Source: Limisalsivibrio acetivorans (GTDB lineage: Bacteria; Chrysiogenota; Deferribacteres; Deferribacterales; Geovibrionaceae). Taken from it: DNA of 64,000 nt. Of the stretch, positions 42,726 to 54,402 are shown in pieces. Both the position numbers and the translations under genes were made by a program. How positions within the stretch are numbered: the stretch's first letter is position 1; each line of letters begins with the position of its first letter. The notes under the pieces were generated by a model. It did not search any database. It was not told the DNA's origin and worked only from the letters and a program-made list of their open reading frames with translations. The stretch is from positions 310,001-374,000 of the forward strand of contig NZ_ATWF01000002.1 in assembly GCF_000421105.1 (NCBI RefSeq). The letters run 5' to 3'.

Positions 42726-43805
42726 ATGATAAAAAAGATACTCACTAAAGACTACGAGAATGTCTCCCTCAGCTGCCGCTACGATCCGGTGGCAATAAAG
42801 CCTCTTCTGGCAGAGCTTGATGCACGCTATGAGACGGTAAACGGTCTGCCTGTAGTTCCCGGGGCATACGGCTTCATGGAGGAGGTGCTTAACCGGTGCG
42901 TTTACTCCAATATCGCCATAGAAGAAGAGAACCTCGGCGAAGAGGAGGCACTCTCCCTGCTCAAAATCCTCCAGGAAAGCTACCATAAGCCTGTGCGGGA
43001 GAAGACGCTGGGGAACATGCGCATAGTATACAACCTCATCGACTCCATAATACCCTCCAGCGAACCCTTTGAGATAAGCGAAGAGTTCATTAAACGCCTG
43101 CACACCCATATAACCTTCGATGTGCGCAGGGAGGGGAACATACCGGGATGCTACCGGACTAAACCTGCGGACTTTAAACACTTCGAACCACCTAAATCGA
43201 ACATACCCGAACTTATGCGTGGCCTTACTTCATGGTTTAACAGCCCTGAGATAAAGGAGCTTCACCCTGTTCTGCGTGCTGCAGCGGCGCATTACCACAT
43301 CAGCATGATCCACCCCTTCGGCGATGGAAACGGAAGAACGGCAAGGGGGGTCGAAGGCGCAATACTCAAGAAGGCAGGGTATCGATACCTCTGCAGGCTC
43401 ATGCCTATTTACTACCTTGAGAACCGTAAGGAATACTTCCATTCATTCATTATGGCGGAACGTTCGGGCGGCTTCGATATGACCCCGTTCCTCTCCTTTG
43501 TTCTGGAGGGTGCAAATCGATCTCTGCGAATGATGTATGACTTCCTTCTGGCGGGACTGCGCAAGCTTGCTCTTAATGACTACTGGGAATACCTAAAATC
43601 CGAAGGGAAGATAGATTCAGAAGAATACTCATTCATTACTGGGCTCCTCTCCTCTGTCTGCACTACGGGCAGAGCGGATGACTTCTGCCTTATTACCCTC
43701 AGCGAAAGCAGAAGAAAAACCGCAGAGAAACTCTCTGGGAAAGGACTGCTGAAGATCGATGAAAACGGGCACGTCTGCCTTAATACGGAGCTTCCTAAGC
43801 CCTAA
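42726..43805 (+). CDS. Fic domain protein (probable AMP transferase)
   Basis: About 359 residues. The catalytic Fic loop is intact: HPFGDGNGRTAR, in the setting AAAAHYHISMIHPFGDGNG. Such proteins transfer AMP or related groups from nucleotides to Ser, Thr or Tyr of target proteins. The N-terminal part YSNIAIEEENLGEEEA is where family members carry the inhibitory helix (S/T-x3-E-G/N), but the motif is not a clean match. The C-terminal 90 residues look like a winged helix. ATG 42726 lies 8 bases after GAGG; in-frame starts at 42720 and 42723 are possible. It has no antitoxin-like partner next to it. Confidence 0.9.
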   Translation: MIKKILTKDYENVSLSCRYDPVAIKPLLAELDARYETVNGLPVVPGAYGFMEEVLNRCVYSNIAIEEENLGEEEALSLLKILQESYHKPVREKTLGNMRIVYNLIDSIIPSSEPFEISEEFIKRLHTHITFDVRREGNIPGCYRTKPADFKHFEPPKSNIPELMRGLTSWFNSPEIKELHPVLRAAAAHYHISMIHPFGDGNGRTARGVEGAILKKAGYRYLCRLMPIYYLENRKEYFHSFIMAERSGGFDMTPFLSFVLEGANRSLRMMYDFLLAGLRKLALNDYWEYLKSEGKIDSEEYSFITGLLSSVCTTGRADDFCLITLSESRRKTAEKLSGKGLLKIDENGHVCLNTELPKP

Positions 43806-45409
43806 GTGGAGGCAACCACATGATTGGCGAGGGGAACGCTGAGCGAGAACACAGCCCCTTTCCCTCTGTTTGAGACCTCAAGGCTTCCGCCCATATTGTT
43901 TTCAACTATGCTTTTGACCATGTACAACCCGAAGCCCGTCCCGTTCTCCTTTGTGGTGTAGAAGGGGTCAAATACCTTATCCAGCTTATCTTCGGGGATG
44001 CCACCCCCGTTGTCCGCTATCTCCATATGCGCAAAATCTTCGTTTATAGAAATATTCACAAGTATCTCACCACTTCCGGGGCTGTTTCTAAAGCGTTCTG
44101 AAACGGCTTCTCTTGCGTTATTGAATATATTCAAAAGGACCTGCATAAACTCGTTGCGGTATCCGAAAAGCCTGAGGTTTCTGCTGATGCATTTTGAACA
44201 GTCTATCTCAAGATCACTAGCGTTAAGGAGATAATCAAGGCCATGGTCCTTTGATTCGATGTTTTCGTCATGGTTACCCACAGTGCATCTGATATTAAGC
44301 TTTATATTGGATTTCCTCGCCTGTGGCTGGAATATCTTTATGGTCGGCCAGAGAGCATCCTCCATGCTGAAGCTCGAGGGGGTTTTGCTGGGGCGCAGAA
44401 AGTTATTGAAATCGGTGATCGTATCGTTCATATAGCTTATCTGCTCGAGGGAATTGGTGCATATCCAGTCGAGATAATCACGGTCTAACTCACTGCTCTC
44501 TTCACCGGTTACCTGAAGATCCTGAATCATCATACCAAGGGCATTCAAGGGCTGTTTCCACTGATGTGAGATGGAGCCAAGCATCTCCCCAAGTTCAGCA
44601 AGCTTGGACTGCTGGATCATCAGCTGTTCCTGCTTAAGCCTCTTGCGGCTCTCCTCGTGAACCCTTTCCTCAAGATGATTCTGTAGCTCCACGAGGTCTG
44701 TAATATCAATGGCGGAACCAAGCCCGGCATACTCACCCTTATACTTAATGGTGTTTGTTGCTACCCTGACGATCCGCTCTTTACCGTCCTTACGTATAAG
44801 ATGTCGCTCATGATATTTCTGGGAGAACCTCTCCCCGTTCAGTCGTTTCCTGACATTTATTCTGACCTCATCCCTCTGTGATTCGTGGATCAGGTCGTAG
44901 GGGGCAAGCTTCTTAAGCTCTTCAAGGGTGTAGCCAGTTATCTCCAGATACTCTGGGTTTGCGAAGATATACGTGTCGGTATAGATGTATATAGCTGAGT
45001 AGGAGTTATTTGTAAGGATCTCGAAAAGATCTCTGGTATCCTCAAGCTCCTTCTCCCGCTCCACCTCTTTCGTAATATCCCGAAAGGAAACCATCCCGGC
45101 GGGCTTGCCTTTGTATTCGATAGGGCATGAGTAAGCCTTAACGATACGAAACTCGCCTCTGGAGGTGGTTATTCTGAGGCAATCGTAATTCTCTGTGAAG
45201 CTGTCACCCTTAAGCCGCCTTTCGAAAGCTTCTGCGGCAATATCTTTGTGCTCGGAAGAAACGAGGTCGATAACAGGCTTCAAAGCAAGCTCATCGGCAG
45301 TATAGCCGGAAATTTCGCATGCGGCCCTGTTTGCATAAACGATCCTTTCACGATATACAATCACACCCTCTTCAAGTTTATCCATAAGTGCAGGAAGACA
45401 TTCATTCAC
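43802..45409 (-). CDS. Cytoplasmic PAS-PAS histidine kinase with Cys insert
   Basis: 535 residues, no membrane segment. Two PAS domains (about 5-120 and 125-245, with IVYANRAACEISGY and YIFANPEYLEITGY) precede a coiled coil and a kinase core: H box LGSISHQWKQPLNAL, N box FNNAREAV, G1 IADNGGGIP, G2 GTGFGLYMVK. In front of the N box lies an insert with C-x28-C-x2-C (including IDCSKCIS), parallel to the kinase at 20.9 kb. The PAS domains may bind haem or flavin, which cannot be told from the sequence. Its stop codon overlaps that of the convergent Fic gene by 4 bases. No response regulator is adjacent. Confidence 0.9.
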   Translation of the reverse strand: MNECLPALMDKLEEGVIVYRERIVYANRAACEISGYTADELALKPVIDLVSSEHKDIAAEAFERRLKGDSFTENYDCLRITTSRGEFRIVKAYSCPIEYKGKPAGMVSFRDITKEVEREKELEDTRDLFEILTNNSYSAIYIYTDTYIFANPEYLEITGYTLEELKKLAPYDLIHESQRDEVRINVRKRLNGERFSQKYHERHLIRKDGKERIVRVATNTIKYKGEYAGLGSAIDITDLVELQNHLEERVHEESRKRLKQEQLMIQQSKLAELGEMLGSISHQWKQPLNALGMMIQDLQVTGEESSELDRDYLDWICTNSLEQISYMNDTITDFNNFLRPSKTPSSFSMEDALWPTIKIFQPQARKSNIKLNIRCTVGNHDENIESKDHGLDYLLNASDLEIDCSKCISRNLRLFGYRNEFMQVLLNIFNNAREAVSERFRNSPGSGEILVNISINEDFAHMEIADNGGGIPEDKLDKVFDPFYTTKENGTGFGLYMVKSIVENNMGGSLEVSNRGKGAVFSLSVPLANHVVAST

Positions 45410-45519
45410 GGGACGGCCTCACTAATTCAAGAATTAATCAAATATAGATGTGTGTTAATTCTCACATATAAATTTTACATTGCGAGAAGGGTAATCGCAA
45501 GACAATGCGCATTTGTGCA

Positions 45520-45551
45520 AAAAAAAAGCCCGCCTCAAAAGAGACGGGCTT
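45520..45551 (-). terminator. Terminator of the sucCD-oorDABC cluster
   Basis: On the minus strand AAGCCCGTCTC and GAGGCGGGCTT pair with one G-T around TTTT and run into a stretch of eight or nine T residues. It lies about 25 bases after the oorC stop and looks like a strong end of the TCA operon. Confidence 0.92.
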
Positions 45552-45576
45552 CAAAAAACCTGTGAGGGTTGATTTT

Positions 45577-46119
45577 TTACTTATAAGCTTTTGCAAGCTC
45601 TGCGCCGGCTTCGAGGGCTCTCTTGTTAAGATCCTCGGTTCCCTTGGGAACACGGCTGAGAACTGCTTTTTCAAGGCTTTCGGGCTGAACAAACTCGCAG
45701 AGAGTGTTAAGAGCGCCGAGTGTCACAACGTTTGCAACCATAGCCTTGCCCACCTTATCGGCGGCAGTTCTGATTATATCCATGGTGTAAACCTTAAAGT
45801 TTCCGGGAGGAGCCTGCTTAACCATAAGCTCGTCAAGTATGAGGATTCCGCCCTCTTTAAGATCCTTGGAGTATTTCTCTGCAGCTTCCTGGGTAAGGGC
45901 AACGAGTACATCGGGAGCCATTACCTTGGGGTAGTAGATAGCTTCATCGCTGATGATAACCTCTGCCTTGGAAGCGCCGCCTCTAGCCTCGGGTCCGTAG
46001 GACTGAGACTGAATTGCCTGCTTGCCTTCGTGAACGGAAGCAGCCATTGCTAGAATGATTCCGGCGGTGATCATACCCTGTCCGCCGGAGCCGCTAAGTC
46101 TTATCTCATTTCTCGCCAT
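45577..46119 (-). CDS. oorC: 2-oxoglutarate:ferredoxin oxidoreductase, gamma subunit
   Basis: A 180-residue gamma subunit of the 2-oxoacid:ferredoxin oxidoreductase family: IRLSGSGGQGMITAGIILA at the start, QSQSYGPEARGGASKAEVIIS and the VTLGALNTL block. With OorA, B and D it oxidises 2-oxoglutarate to succinyl-CoA and CO2, reducing ferredoxin; it can run in reverse in reductive cycles. It is the last gene of sucC-sucD-oorD-A-B-C, 8 bases after oorB. korC/porG are other names used. Confidence 0.93.
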   Translation of the reverse strand: MARNEIRLSGSGGQGMITAGIILAMAASVHEGKQAIQSQSYGPEARGGASKAEVIISDEAIYYPKVMAPDVLVALTQEAAEKYSKDLKEGGILILDELMVKQAPPGNFKVYTMDIIRTAADKVGKAMVANVVTLGALNTLCEFVQPESLEKAVLSRVPKGTEDLNKRALEAGAELAKAYK

Positions 46120-46127
46120 TATTCACC

Positions 46128-46934
46128 TCAACTCAAGCCGACTTGCGCATCGTAGGCTTCAACGTACTCTGTCTTCTCTTCCTGATGAAGAACGCCCACT
46201 GCGAACTTGTCACCCATTTCTTCAGGAGTCATGTCCTTAGCCTTAGCAACGGGTACGGACATATCCTTCTGCCACTGGATCATGTTTGCAGGGGAGCCCT
46301 GCTTGTTCTTACGTCCGTATCCTGTGGGGCATCCGGCCATGATTTCCACAACGCTGAATCCCTTGTGCTGGAGAGCCTGCATGATGAGTTTCTCCATGGG
46401 AACTGCGTGGTAGGTAGTGGTTCTGGCAACAAATGTAGCTCCAGCGCCGATGGCGAGGGAGGAAATGTCGAACTGGTTATCTGCGTTACCGTAGGGAACA
46501 GTAGTCGCCTTAGCGTTCTTAGGCGTTGTGGGTGAGTACTGTCCACCGGTCATACCGTAGATGTAGTTGTTGAACACGAGGCAGGTGATGTCGATGTTTC
46601 TTCTGCATGCGTGTATGAAGTGGTTACCGCCGATAGCTGTCATATCGCCGTCACCGCCGAGGCCGATTACCTTAAGGTTGGGGTTGGCAAGCTTAACGCC
46701 TGTGGCAAACCCGAGTGAACGGCCGTGTGTTGTATGAAGAGTGTTGAAGTCAACATAACCGGGAAGACGGCTTGCACAGCCGATTCCGGAGGTTACAACT
46801 ATTTCATTCTTGTTCCAGCCGAGCTTGTCGATGGCACGAATGAATGACTTCAGGATTATTCCGTAACCGCATCCGGGGCACCAGATGTGGGGGATCTTTC
46901 CGTCTCTGAGATATGCGCTGTAATCGAAAGCCAT
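46128..46934 (-). CDS. oorB: 2-oxoglutarate:ferredoxin oxidoreductase, beta subunit (TPP-binding)
   Basis: A 268-residue beta subunit. WCPGCGYGIILKSF carries a CxxC pair that may help bind a 4Fe-4S cluster; GLGGDGDMTAIGGNHFIHA and VFNNYIYGMTGGQYSPTTP form the thiamine diphosphate and metal site. It holds the catalytic cofactor of the complex. It starts at the last base of the oorA stop, and its strong conservation fits the 2-oxoglutarate (rather than pyruvate) branch, as its sucCD neighbours also suggest. Confidence 0.95.
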   Translation of the reverse strand: MAFDYSAYLRDGKIPHIWCPGCGYGIILKSFIRAIDKLGWNKNEIVVTSGIGCASRLPGYVDFNTLHTTHGRSLGFATGVKLANPNLKVIGLGGDGDMTAIGGNHFIHACRRNIDITCLVFNNYIYGMTGGQYSPTTPKNAKATTVPYGNADNQFDISSLAIGAGATFVARTTTYHAVPMEKLIMQALQHKGFSVVEIMAGCPTGYGRKNKQGSPANMIQWQKDMSVPVAKAKDMTPEEMGDKFAVGVLHQEEKTEYVEAYDAQVGLS

Positions 46935-48070
46935 TACTTGACCCTCCTTACTGTTTCCATGATTTCGATGGGGTTGATAGGCTCGGAGTCGATCTTGTTG
47001 AAGCCTTCGATCTTTGCCTGTCCCTTGAAGACTCTCTCAACTTCGAAGATTGCCATTCCAAGGTTCATCTCGGGAACAACAACAGTCTTAGCCTTGCCTA
47101 CATACTTCTCAAGGTGCTTCTCGGGGAAGGGCCATATTGTAAGGGGTCTGAAAAGACCAACCTTGATACCTTCTTCTCTGAGCTTCTGCACAGCTTCCTT
47201 GGCGGAGCGGGCAGTACTTCCGAAGGCGAATATGAGATGCTCTGCATCTTCACACATGAACTCTTCAACCTTTACGATATCGTCATAGGCCTGATCTATC
47301 TTCTTCTGCTGACGAATTTCATCAGCCTGAGCAAGCTTACCGTCGTTTGAGGGGAAGCCGTCCTCAGCGTGGTTAAGGCCAGTGATGTGATACCTGTACT
47401 CGGAGCCGAAAGCGGCCATGGGGGGTACAAGATCATCAGCATCGGGCTTGTAGGGGAGATACTCGCTCGGGTCGCAAGTGGGAACCTTACGGTCCACAAC
47501 TTCGAGCTCGCCGGGCTCGGGCATCTCAACAGCCTCTCTCATGTGTCCGATAATCTCATCGGTGAGGAGGATAACGGGTACCCTGTACTTCTCTGCGATG
47601 TTGAAAGCTCTAACAGTCTCAGTGAGCTGCTCGGGTACTGTTGAGGGGGTGAGTGCTACGGCGGGGTGGTCGCCGTGGGTTCCCCACTTTGCCTGCATAA
47701 TGTCGGACTGTCCGGGGCCGGTGGGAAGACCGGTTGAGGGACCGCCTCTCATAACGTTAACTATCACACAGGGAATCTCGGTAAGACATGCGTAACCGAG
47801 GTTCTCCATTTTAAGTGACATACCGGGACCACTGGTAGCGGTCATCGATTTCTGACCGGCGATAGCACCGCCGATTGTAGCTGCCATTGCAGCAATTTCA
47901 TCTTCCATCTGAACGAAGCGTCCGCCTACTTTCGGGAGTGAACCGGAAAGGTGCTCGGCTATCTCAGTTGAAGGTGTGATGGGGTAACCGGCGTAAAACT
48001 TACATCCGGCGTAAAGGGCTCCTTCACTAACAGCTTCGTTTCCTTGAAGGAATCTAATATCTTTAGCCAC
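46934..48070 (-). CDS. oorA: 2-oxoglutarate:ferredoxin oxidoreductase, alpha subunit
   Basis: A 378-residue alpha subunit: FLQGNEAVSEGALYAGCKFY at the start, the substrate and TPP-pyrimidine region YPITPSTEIAEHLS, QKSMTATSGPGMSLKMENLG, and GPSTGLPTGPGQSDI. The C-terminal part has the transketolase-C-like fold (EHLIFAFGSTARSAKEAV). It follows the ferredoxin subunit gene by 9 bases. Length and motifs are normal for OorA/KorA. Confidence 0.96.
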   Translation of the reverse strand: MAKDIRFLQGNEAVSEGALYAGCKFYAGYPITPSTEIAEHLSGSLPKVGGRFVQMEDEIAAMAATIGGAIAGQKSMTATSGPGMSLKMENLGYACLTEIPCVIVNVMRGGPSTGLPTGPGQSDIMQAKWGTHGDHPAVALTPSTVPEQLTETVRAFNIAEKYRVPVILLTDEIIGHMREAVEMPEPGELEVVDRKVPTCDPSEYLPYKPDADDLVPPMAAFGSEYRYHITGLNHAEDGFPSNDGKLAQADEIRQQKKIDQAYDDIVKVEEFMCEDAEHLIFAFGSTARSAKEAVQKLREEGIKVGLFRPLTIWPFPEKHLEKYVGKAKTVVVPEMNLGMAIFEVERVFKGQAKIEGFNKIDSEPINPIEIMETVRRVK

Positions 48071-48079
48071 AAATTCCTC

Positions 48080-48280
48080 CTATTCGCCTTTTTTATAAAC
48101 TTCGATTGCAAAATCAGGACACCTGAGTTCGCACATCATACATGCGATACATTTATCAAGATCAGCAACATGAGCCTTGAAATCCTTCATCTCAAGAACC
48201 TGAGTAGGACAAAGCTCTACGCAGATCTCGCATCCTTTGCAATATTCAACAATAACTTTGACGTCTTCTGCTTTACCCAT
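48080..48280 (-). CDS. oorD: 2-oxoglutarate:ferredoxin oxidoreductase, ferredoxin-like delta subunit
   Basis: A 66-residue protein with two 4Fe-4S motifs, CKGCEICVELCP and CIACMMCELRCP. It carries electrons from the TPP centre to the external ferredoxin. It has a good ribosome binding site (GGAGAGC) and follows sucD by 68 bases that contain a hairpin. The order oorD-A-B-C is that of Campylobacterota. Confidence 0.96.
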   Translation of the reverse strand: MGKAEDVKVIVEYCKGCEICVELCPTQVLEMKDFKAHVADLDKCIACMMCELRCPDFAIEVYKKGE

Positions 48281-48320
48281 TAAGCTCTCCTTTAAAATTC
48301 CTCACTAAGCCTTTTATAGG

Positions 48321-48342
48321 AAGGGCCTTTTTAAGGCCCTTT
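48321..48342. terminator. Hairpin between sucD and oorD
   Basis: AAGGGCCTT pairs with AAGGCCCTT around a short T loop. On the minus strand, the direction of the operon, no T run follows, so it is more likely an RNA-processing or partial stop site that lowers oorDABC reading relative to sucCD. Confidence 0.5.
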
Positions 48343-48348
48343 ATTCCC

Positions 48349-49230
48349 TTATATCTTGCCCAGTACCTCAGCAACCTTTTTACCGATTCCCGAGGGCTGT
48401 TCAACTACATTAACACCGCACTCAGCAAGCTTCTTCATCTTGGCAGCGGCAGTATCGTCTCCGCCGGAAACGATGGCACCAGCATGTCCCATTCTCTTTC
48501 CTTTGGGGGCTGTCTGTCCTGCGATGAAGCTTACCACGGGCTTGGAGAAGTTCTCCTTAATCCATTCGCCGGCTCTGACTTCCGCCTGGCCGCCGATTTC
48601 GCCTATGAGAACCACAAGCTCCGTCTGCGCATCATTTTCGAACATCTCAAGAAGCTCGATATACGAGAGACCGATAACAGGGTCTCCGCCGATACCGACG
48701 CATGTTGATTGTCCGAGCCCGTACTCGCTCACCTGCTTAACAGCTTCGTAGGTAAGGGTTCCGGACTTGGAAATGATACCTACGGTTCCGGGAGTGTGGA
48801 TCATTCCGGGCATAATGCCCATCTTGCACTCACCGGGGGTGATAACACCGGGGCAGTTGGGACCGATAAGCATCGTTTTGGAACCGCTGATGCGCATCAT
48901 ACGCTTAACCATCAGCATATCCTTAACGGGGATCCCCTCGGTAATGCACACACAGAGGTCGAGATTTGCGTCCACAGATTCCATGATGGCATCCGCAGCA
49001 CCTGGAGGCGGAACGTATATAATGGAGGCGTTTGCGCCGGTGGCACGAACAGCTTCAACAACTGTATCGAAAACCGGAACTCCGTCAACTTCTTCACCAC
49101 CCTTGCCCGGTGTAACACCGGCAACGATGCTTGTTCCGTATTCCTTCATCTTCTCGGCGTGGAACTTACCCTGACTGCCTGTAAGGCCCTGTACTATGAC
49201 CTTTGTACGGTTGTTTACAAGTATACTCAT
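48349..49230 (-). CDS. sucD: Succinyl-CoA ligase alpha subunit
   Basis: A 293-residue alpha subunit that binds CoA ([14 protein letters not shown]) and carries the phosphorylated His in [18 protein letters not shown]. It makes ATP or GTP from succinyl-CoA, the product of OorABCD encoded next. I chose ATG 49230, 7 bases after AGGGGTG; a longer frame up to 49281 would overlap sucC by 47 bases. With this start the gene begins 4 bases after the sucC stop. Confidence 0.96.
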   Translation of the reverse strand: MSILVNNRTKVIVQGLTGSQGKFHAEKMKEYGTSIVAGVTPGKGGEEVDGVPVFDTVVEAVRATGANASIIYVPPPGAADAIMESVDANLDLCVCITEGIPVKDMLMVKRMMRISGSKTMLIGPNCPGVITPGECKMGIMPGMIHTPGTVGIISKSGTLTYEAVKQVSEYGLGQSTCVGIGGDPVIGLSYIELLEMFENDAQTELVVLIGEIGGQAEVRAGEWIKENFSKPVVSFIAGQTAPKGKRMGHAGAIVSGGDDTAAAKMKKLAECGVNVVEQPSGIGKKVAEVLGKI

Positions 49231-49234
49231 CTGA

Positions 49235-50431
49235 TCACCCCTGCTCTTTATCTTCTGCCTGGTTTGCGAGTTTAACCGCAAGCTCAGCTGCGTCCGCCAT
49301 GGTGTCTGCTGCGTGAACGCTCAGACCGGAGGACTTGGCGTGTTCGTTGATAAGAGCTTTACCCTCTTCAACGTTCGTTCCGTCGAGCCTGACAACAAGG
49401 TGTCTGTCGCCGGGAACCTCTTCGGCCGCCTTAAGAACCCCTTTTGCAATGAGGTCGCAGCGGACGATACCGCCAAAGATATTTACAAGGATAACCTTAA
49501 CCTGCGGGTCGGTAAGGATAATCTTAAAAGCTTCCCTTACCTTGTTTTCATCCGCACCCCCTCCAACATCGAGGAAGTTCGCAGGCTCACCGCCGTAGAA
49601 TTTGATGATGTCCATGGTAGCCATGGCAAGTCCGGCTCCGTTAACCATGCAGCCGATGTTGCCGTCCATGCTGACATAGGACAGGTCGTATATGGAGGCC
49701 CTTACTTCCTGGGGATCCATCTCGCCGTAGTCCTTCATCTCTTCCACTTTACTGTGGCGGAAAAGAGCGTTGTCATCTACGGAAACTTTGGCGTCAAGGC
49801 AGATGACGTTCTGCTTTCCGTCGATAACAAGGGGATTGATTTCAAGGAGCATGCAGTCCTGCTCTATAAATACCTGATGAAGCTTTGCGGCAACAGCGGC
49901 AAACCTGTTTATAAGCTTGCCCTCAAGACCGAGCATCTTAGCAATCTTGCGCCCCTGGTAGTTACCCATGGGAACAACAGCGCTAAGCTTCTCGCTGATG
50001 ATTGCTTCAGGATTAGTCTCAGCAAGCTCTTCGATCTCCGTACCCCCTTCGGCACTGGCGATCATAACGTGCTGCTCGCTGTCTCTGTCCACCATAAAAC
50101 TCAGGTATATTTCATGACGGATGTCCGTCGCTTCCTCAACAAGTATCCTGCGAACCGTCTTACCCTCTTCACCTGTCTGCTTGGTTATGATCTTCATACC
50201 GAGCATTTCGGTGGATGTGTCGTAAACAGAGGAGTACTTGTCCACAATCTTTACACCACCGGCCTTACCACGACCGCCTGCGTGTACCTGAGCCTTAATG
50301 ACCCACTTGTCTCCTTGAAGTTCTTTTGCAACGCGTAAAGCGTCGCTGGCAGTGGAAGCTACGCCGCCATCGGGCACCGGAATGCCGTAGCTGCGGAGAA
50401 GTCCCTTTGCCTGAAATTCATGCAAATACAT
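49235..50431 (-). CDS. sucC: Succinyl-CoA ligase beta subunit
   Basis: A 398-residue ATP-grasp subunit: [19 protein letters not shown] at the start, [18 protein letters not shown] (nucleotide site), [10 protein letters not shown] and the C-terminal [17 protein letters not shown]. The family's beta subunits are near 385-400 residues. The first base of the ribosome binding site, GGAAGGTGG, lies 15 bases upstream. It leads sucCD-oorDABC and is 115 bases from the mdh stop. Confidence 0.96.
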   Translation of the reverse strand: MYLHEFQAKGLLRSYGIPVPDGGVASTASDALRVAKELQGDKWVIKAQVHAGGRGKAGGVKIVDKYSSVYDTSTEMLGMKIITKQTGEEGKTVRRILVEEATDIRHEIYLSFMVDRDSEQHVMIASAEGGTEIEELAETNPEAIISEKLSAVVPMGNYQGRKIAKMLGLEGKLINRFAAVAAKLHQVFIEQDCMLLEINPLVIDGKQNVICLDAKVSVDDNALFRHSKVEEMKDYGEMDPQEVRASIYDLSYVSMDGNIGCMVNGAGLAMATMDIIKFYGGEPANFLDVGGGADENKVREAFKIILTDPQVKVILVNIFGGIVRCDLIAKGVLKAAEEVPGDRHLVVRLDGTNVEEGKALINEHAKSSGLSVHAADTMADAAELAVKLANQAEDKEQG

Positions 50432-50546
50432 GGCCCACCTTCCTAGCTTTATTTAGCGAAAAAACTTCGCAATAGTACGCCAACGGGCAGTTACAATCAA
50501 GCTTAAAATTGTGGGCCATGTTTTAAAATCACTCTACCTTAATATC

Positions 50547-51521
50547 TTACATGAAGCCGAGGCGGCCCATATCTTCGATAAGGCCCTTAACGGCGTTTAC
50601 AGAATGGTCGAACATGCCCTGCTCTTCGTCGTTAAGCTCAAGCTCTACTATCTTCTCGATACCATCCTTGCCGAGAACCACGGGAACGCCTACATAGTAG
50701 TTTTCCACGCCGAACTCACCCTGAAGAAGGGCACAAACGGGAAGTACTCTCTTCTCGTCCTTAAGAACAGCCTCTGCCATCTGGATTGCGGAGGATGCGG
50801 GGGAATAGAACGCTGAACCTTTCTTAAGAAGTGCAACAACTTCGCCGCCAGCCTTCTTAGTGCGCTCAACCATAGCGTCCATAACTTCCTTAGCCTTAGC
50901 CTCGTCACCGTACTTTCTAACAAGCTGCTCCATTACAGGAACGCCGTTTACGTTTGCGTAGCGTACGAGGGGAACCATGGTATCGCCGTGTCCGCCGAGA
51001 ACCATTGCGTTAACGTCTTTAACAGCAACGCCGAGCTCCCATGCTATGAAGGTAGCGAACCTGGAGGAGTCAAGAACGCCTGCCTGTCCGTATACCTTCT
51101 CGGGTGCGAAGCCTGTGGTTTTCTGCATGAGAGTAACCATGGCATCGAGGGGGTTGGAGATTACGATAACGTGAGAGTTGGGAGCGTATTTCTTGATGTT
51201 CTCACCAACATCCTTGATGATGTTTGAGTTAGTGGTGAGAAGGTCATCCCTGCTCATTCCGGGCTTTCTGGGAAGTCCTGCGGTAACGATGCATATGTCC
51301 GCACCTTCGATATCCGCATAGTCATTGGTTCCCTTAAGCTCTACATCGAAGCCGTCCACACGGGAAGCCTCTGCAATGTCAAGCTGCTTACCCTGGGGCA
51401 TGTCCTCAACGATATCAAACATAACTACATCGCCGAGCTCACGAAGTGCGCAGAGCTGGGAAAGTACGCCGCCGATCTGGCCGCCGCCGATAAGAGCAAT
51501 TTTAGGTCTTTTGAACTCCAT
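50547..51521 (-). CDS. mdh: Malate dehydrogenase (LDH-like NAD type)
   Basis: A 324-residue dehydrogenase oxidising malate to oxaloacetate. Dinucleotide motif GGGQIGG, Asp in MFDI for NAD, substrate loop [14 protein letters not shown] with the malate-specific Arg, SNPLDAMV and the catalytic His in [10 protein letters not shown]. It is of the tetrameric, LDH-like group. It lies between idh and sucC, the same place as in Campylobacter. No promoter with good spacing is seen in the 86 bases upstream, so it may be read from idh. Confidence 0.96.
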   Translation of the reverse strand: MEFKRPKIALIGGGQIGGVLSQLCALRELGDVVMFDIVEDMPQGKQLDIAEASRVDGFDVELKGTNDYADIEGADICIVTAGLPRKPGMSRDDLLTTNSNIIKDVGENIKKYAPNSHVIVISNPLDAMVTLMQKTTGFAPEKVYGQAGVLDSSRFATFIAWELGVAVKDVNAMVLGGHGDTMVPLVRYANVNGVPVMEQLVRKYGDEAKAKEVMDAMVERTKKAGGEVVALLKKGSAFYSPASSAIQMAEAVLKDEKRVLPVCALLQGEFGVENYYVGVPVVLGKDGIEKIVELELNDEEQGMFDHSVNAVKGLIEDMGRLGFM

Positions 51522-51607
51522 AGCCTTTCTCCCTTTAGTATTGATTTTGCGCCGGCAGCCATAAAGACCGCCGGCTTCTTAGTTTATTCGAACAAATATT
51601 CCGTTTA

Positions 51608-54338
<2,731 letters not shown>

Positions 54339-54372
54339 CAAAAAAGCCCCGGCACGAAAGACCGGGGCTTTT
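54339..54372 (-). terminator. Terminator of acnB
   Basis: AAAAGCCCCGG and CCGGGGCTTTT (54342-54352 and 54362-54372) pair perfectly; on the minus strand the stem is followed by a run of T residues. It lies 30 bases after the acnB stop and separates acnB from idh, so the two genes are independent transcripts under the same operator. Confidence 0.93.
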
Positions 54373-54402
54373 GATATTCAATACAAACCGGGATATACCG
54401 GC

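Noticed and set aside
51544-51580. GC-rich inverted repeat between idh and mdh as terminator
   Set aside because: The stem has mismatches and no T run follows on the minus strand; read-through to mdh is more likely.
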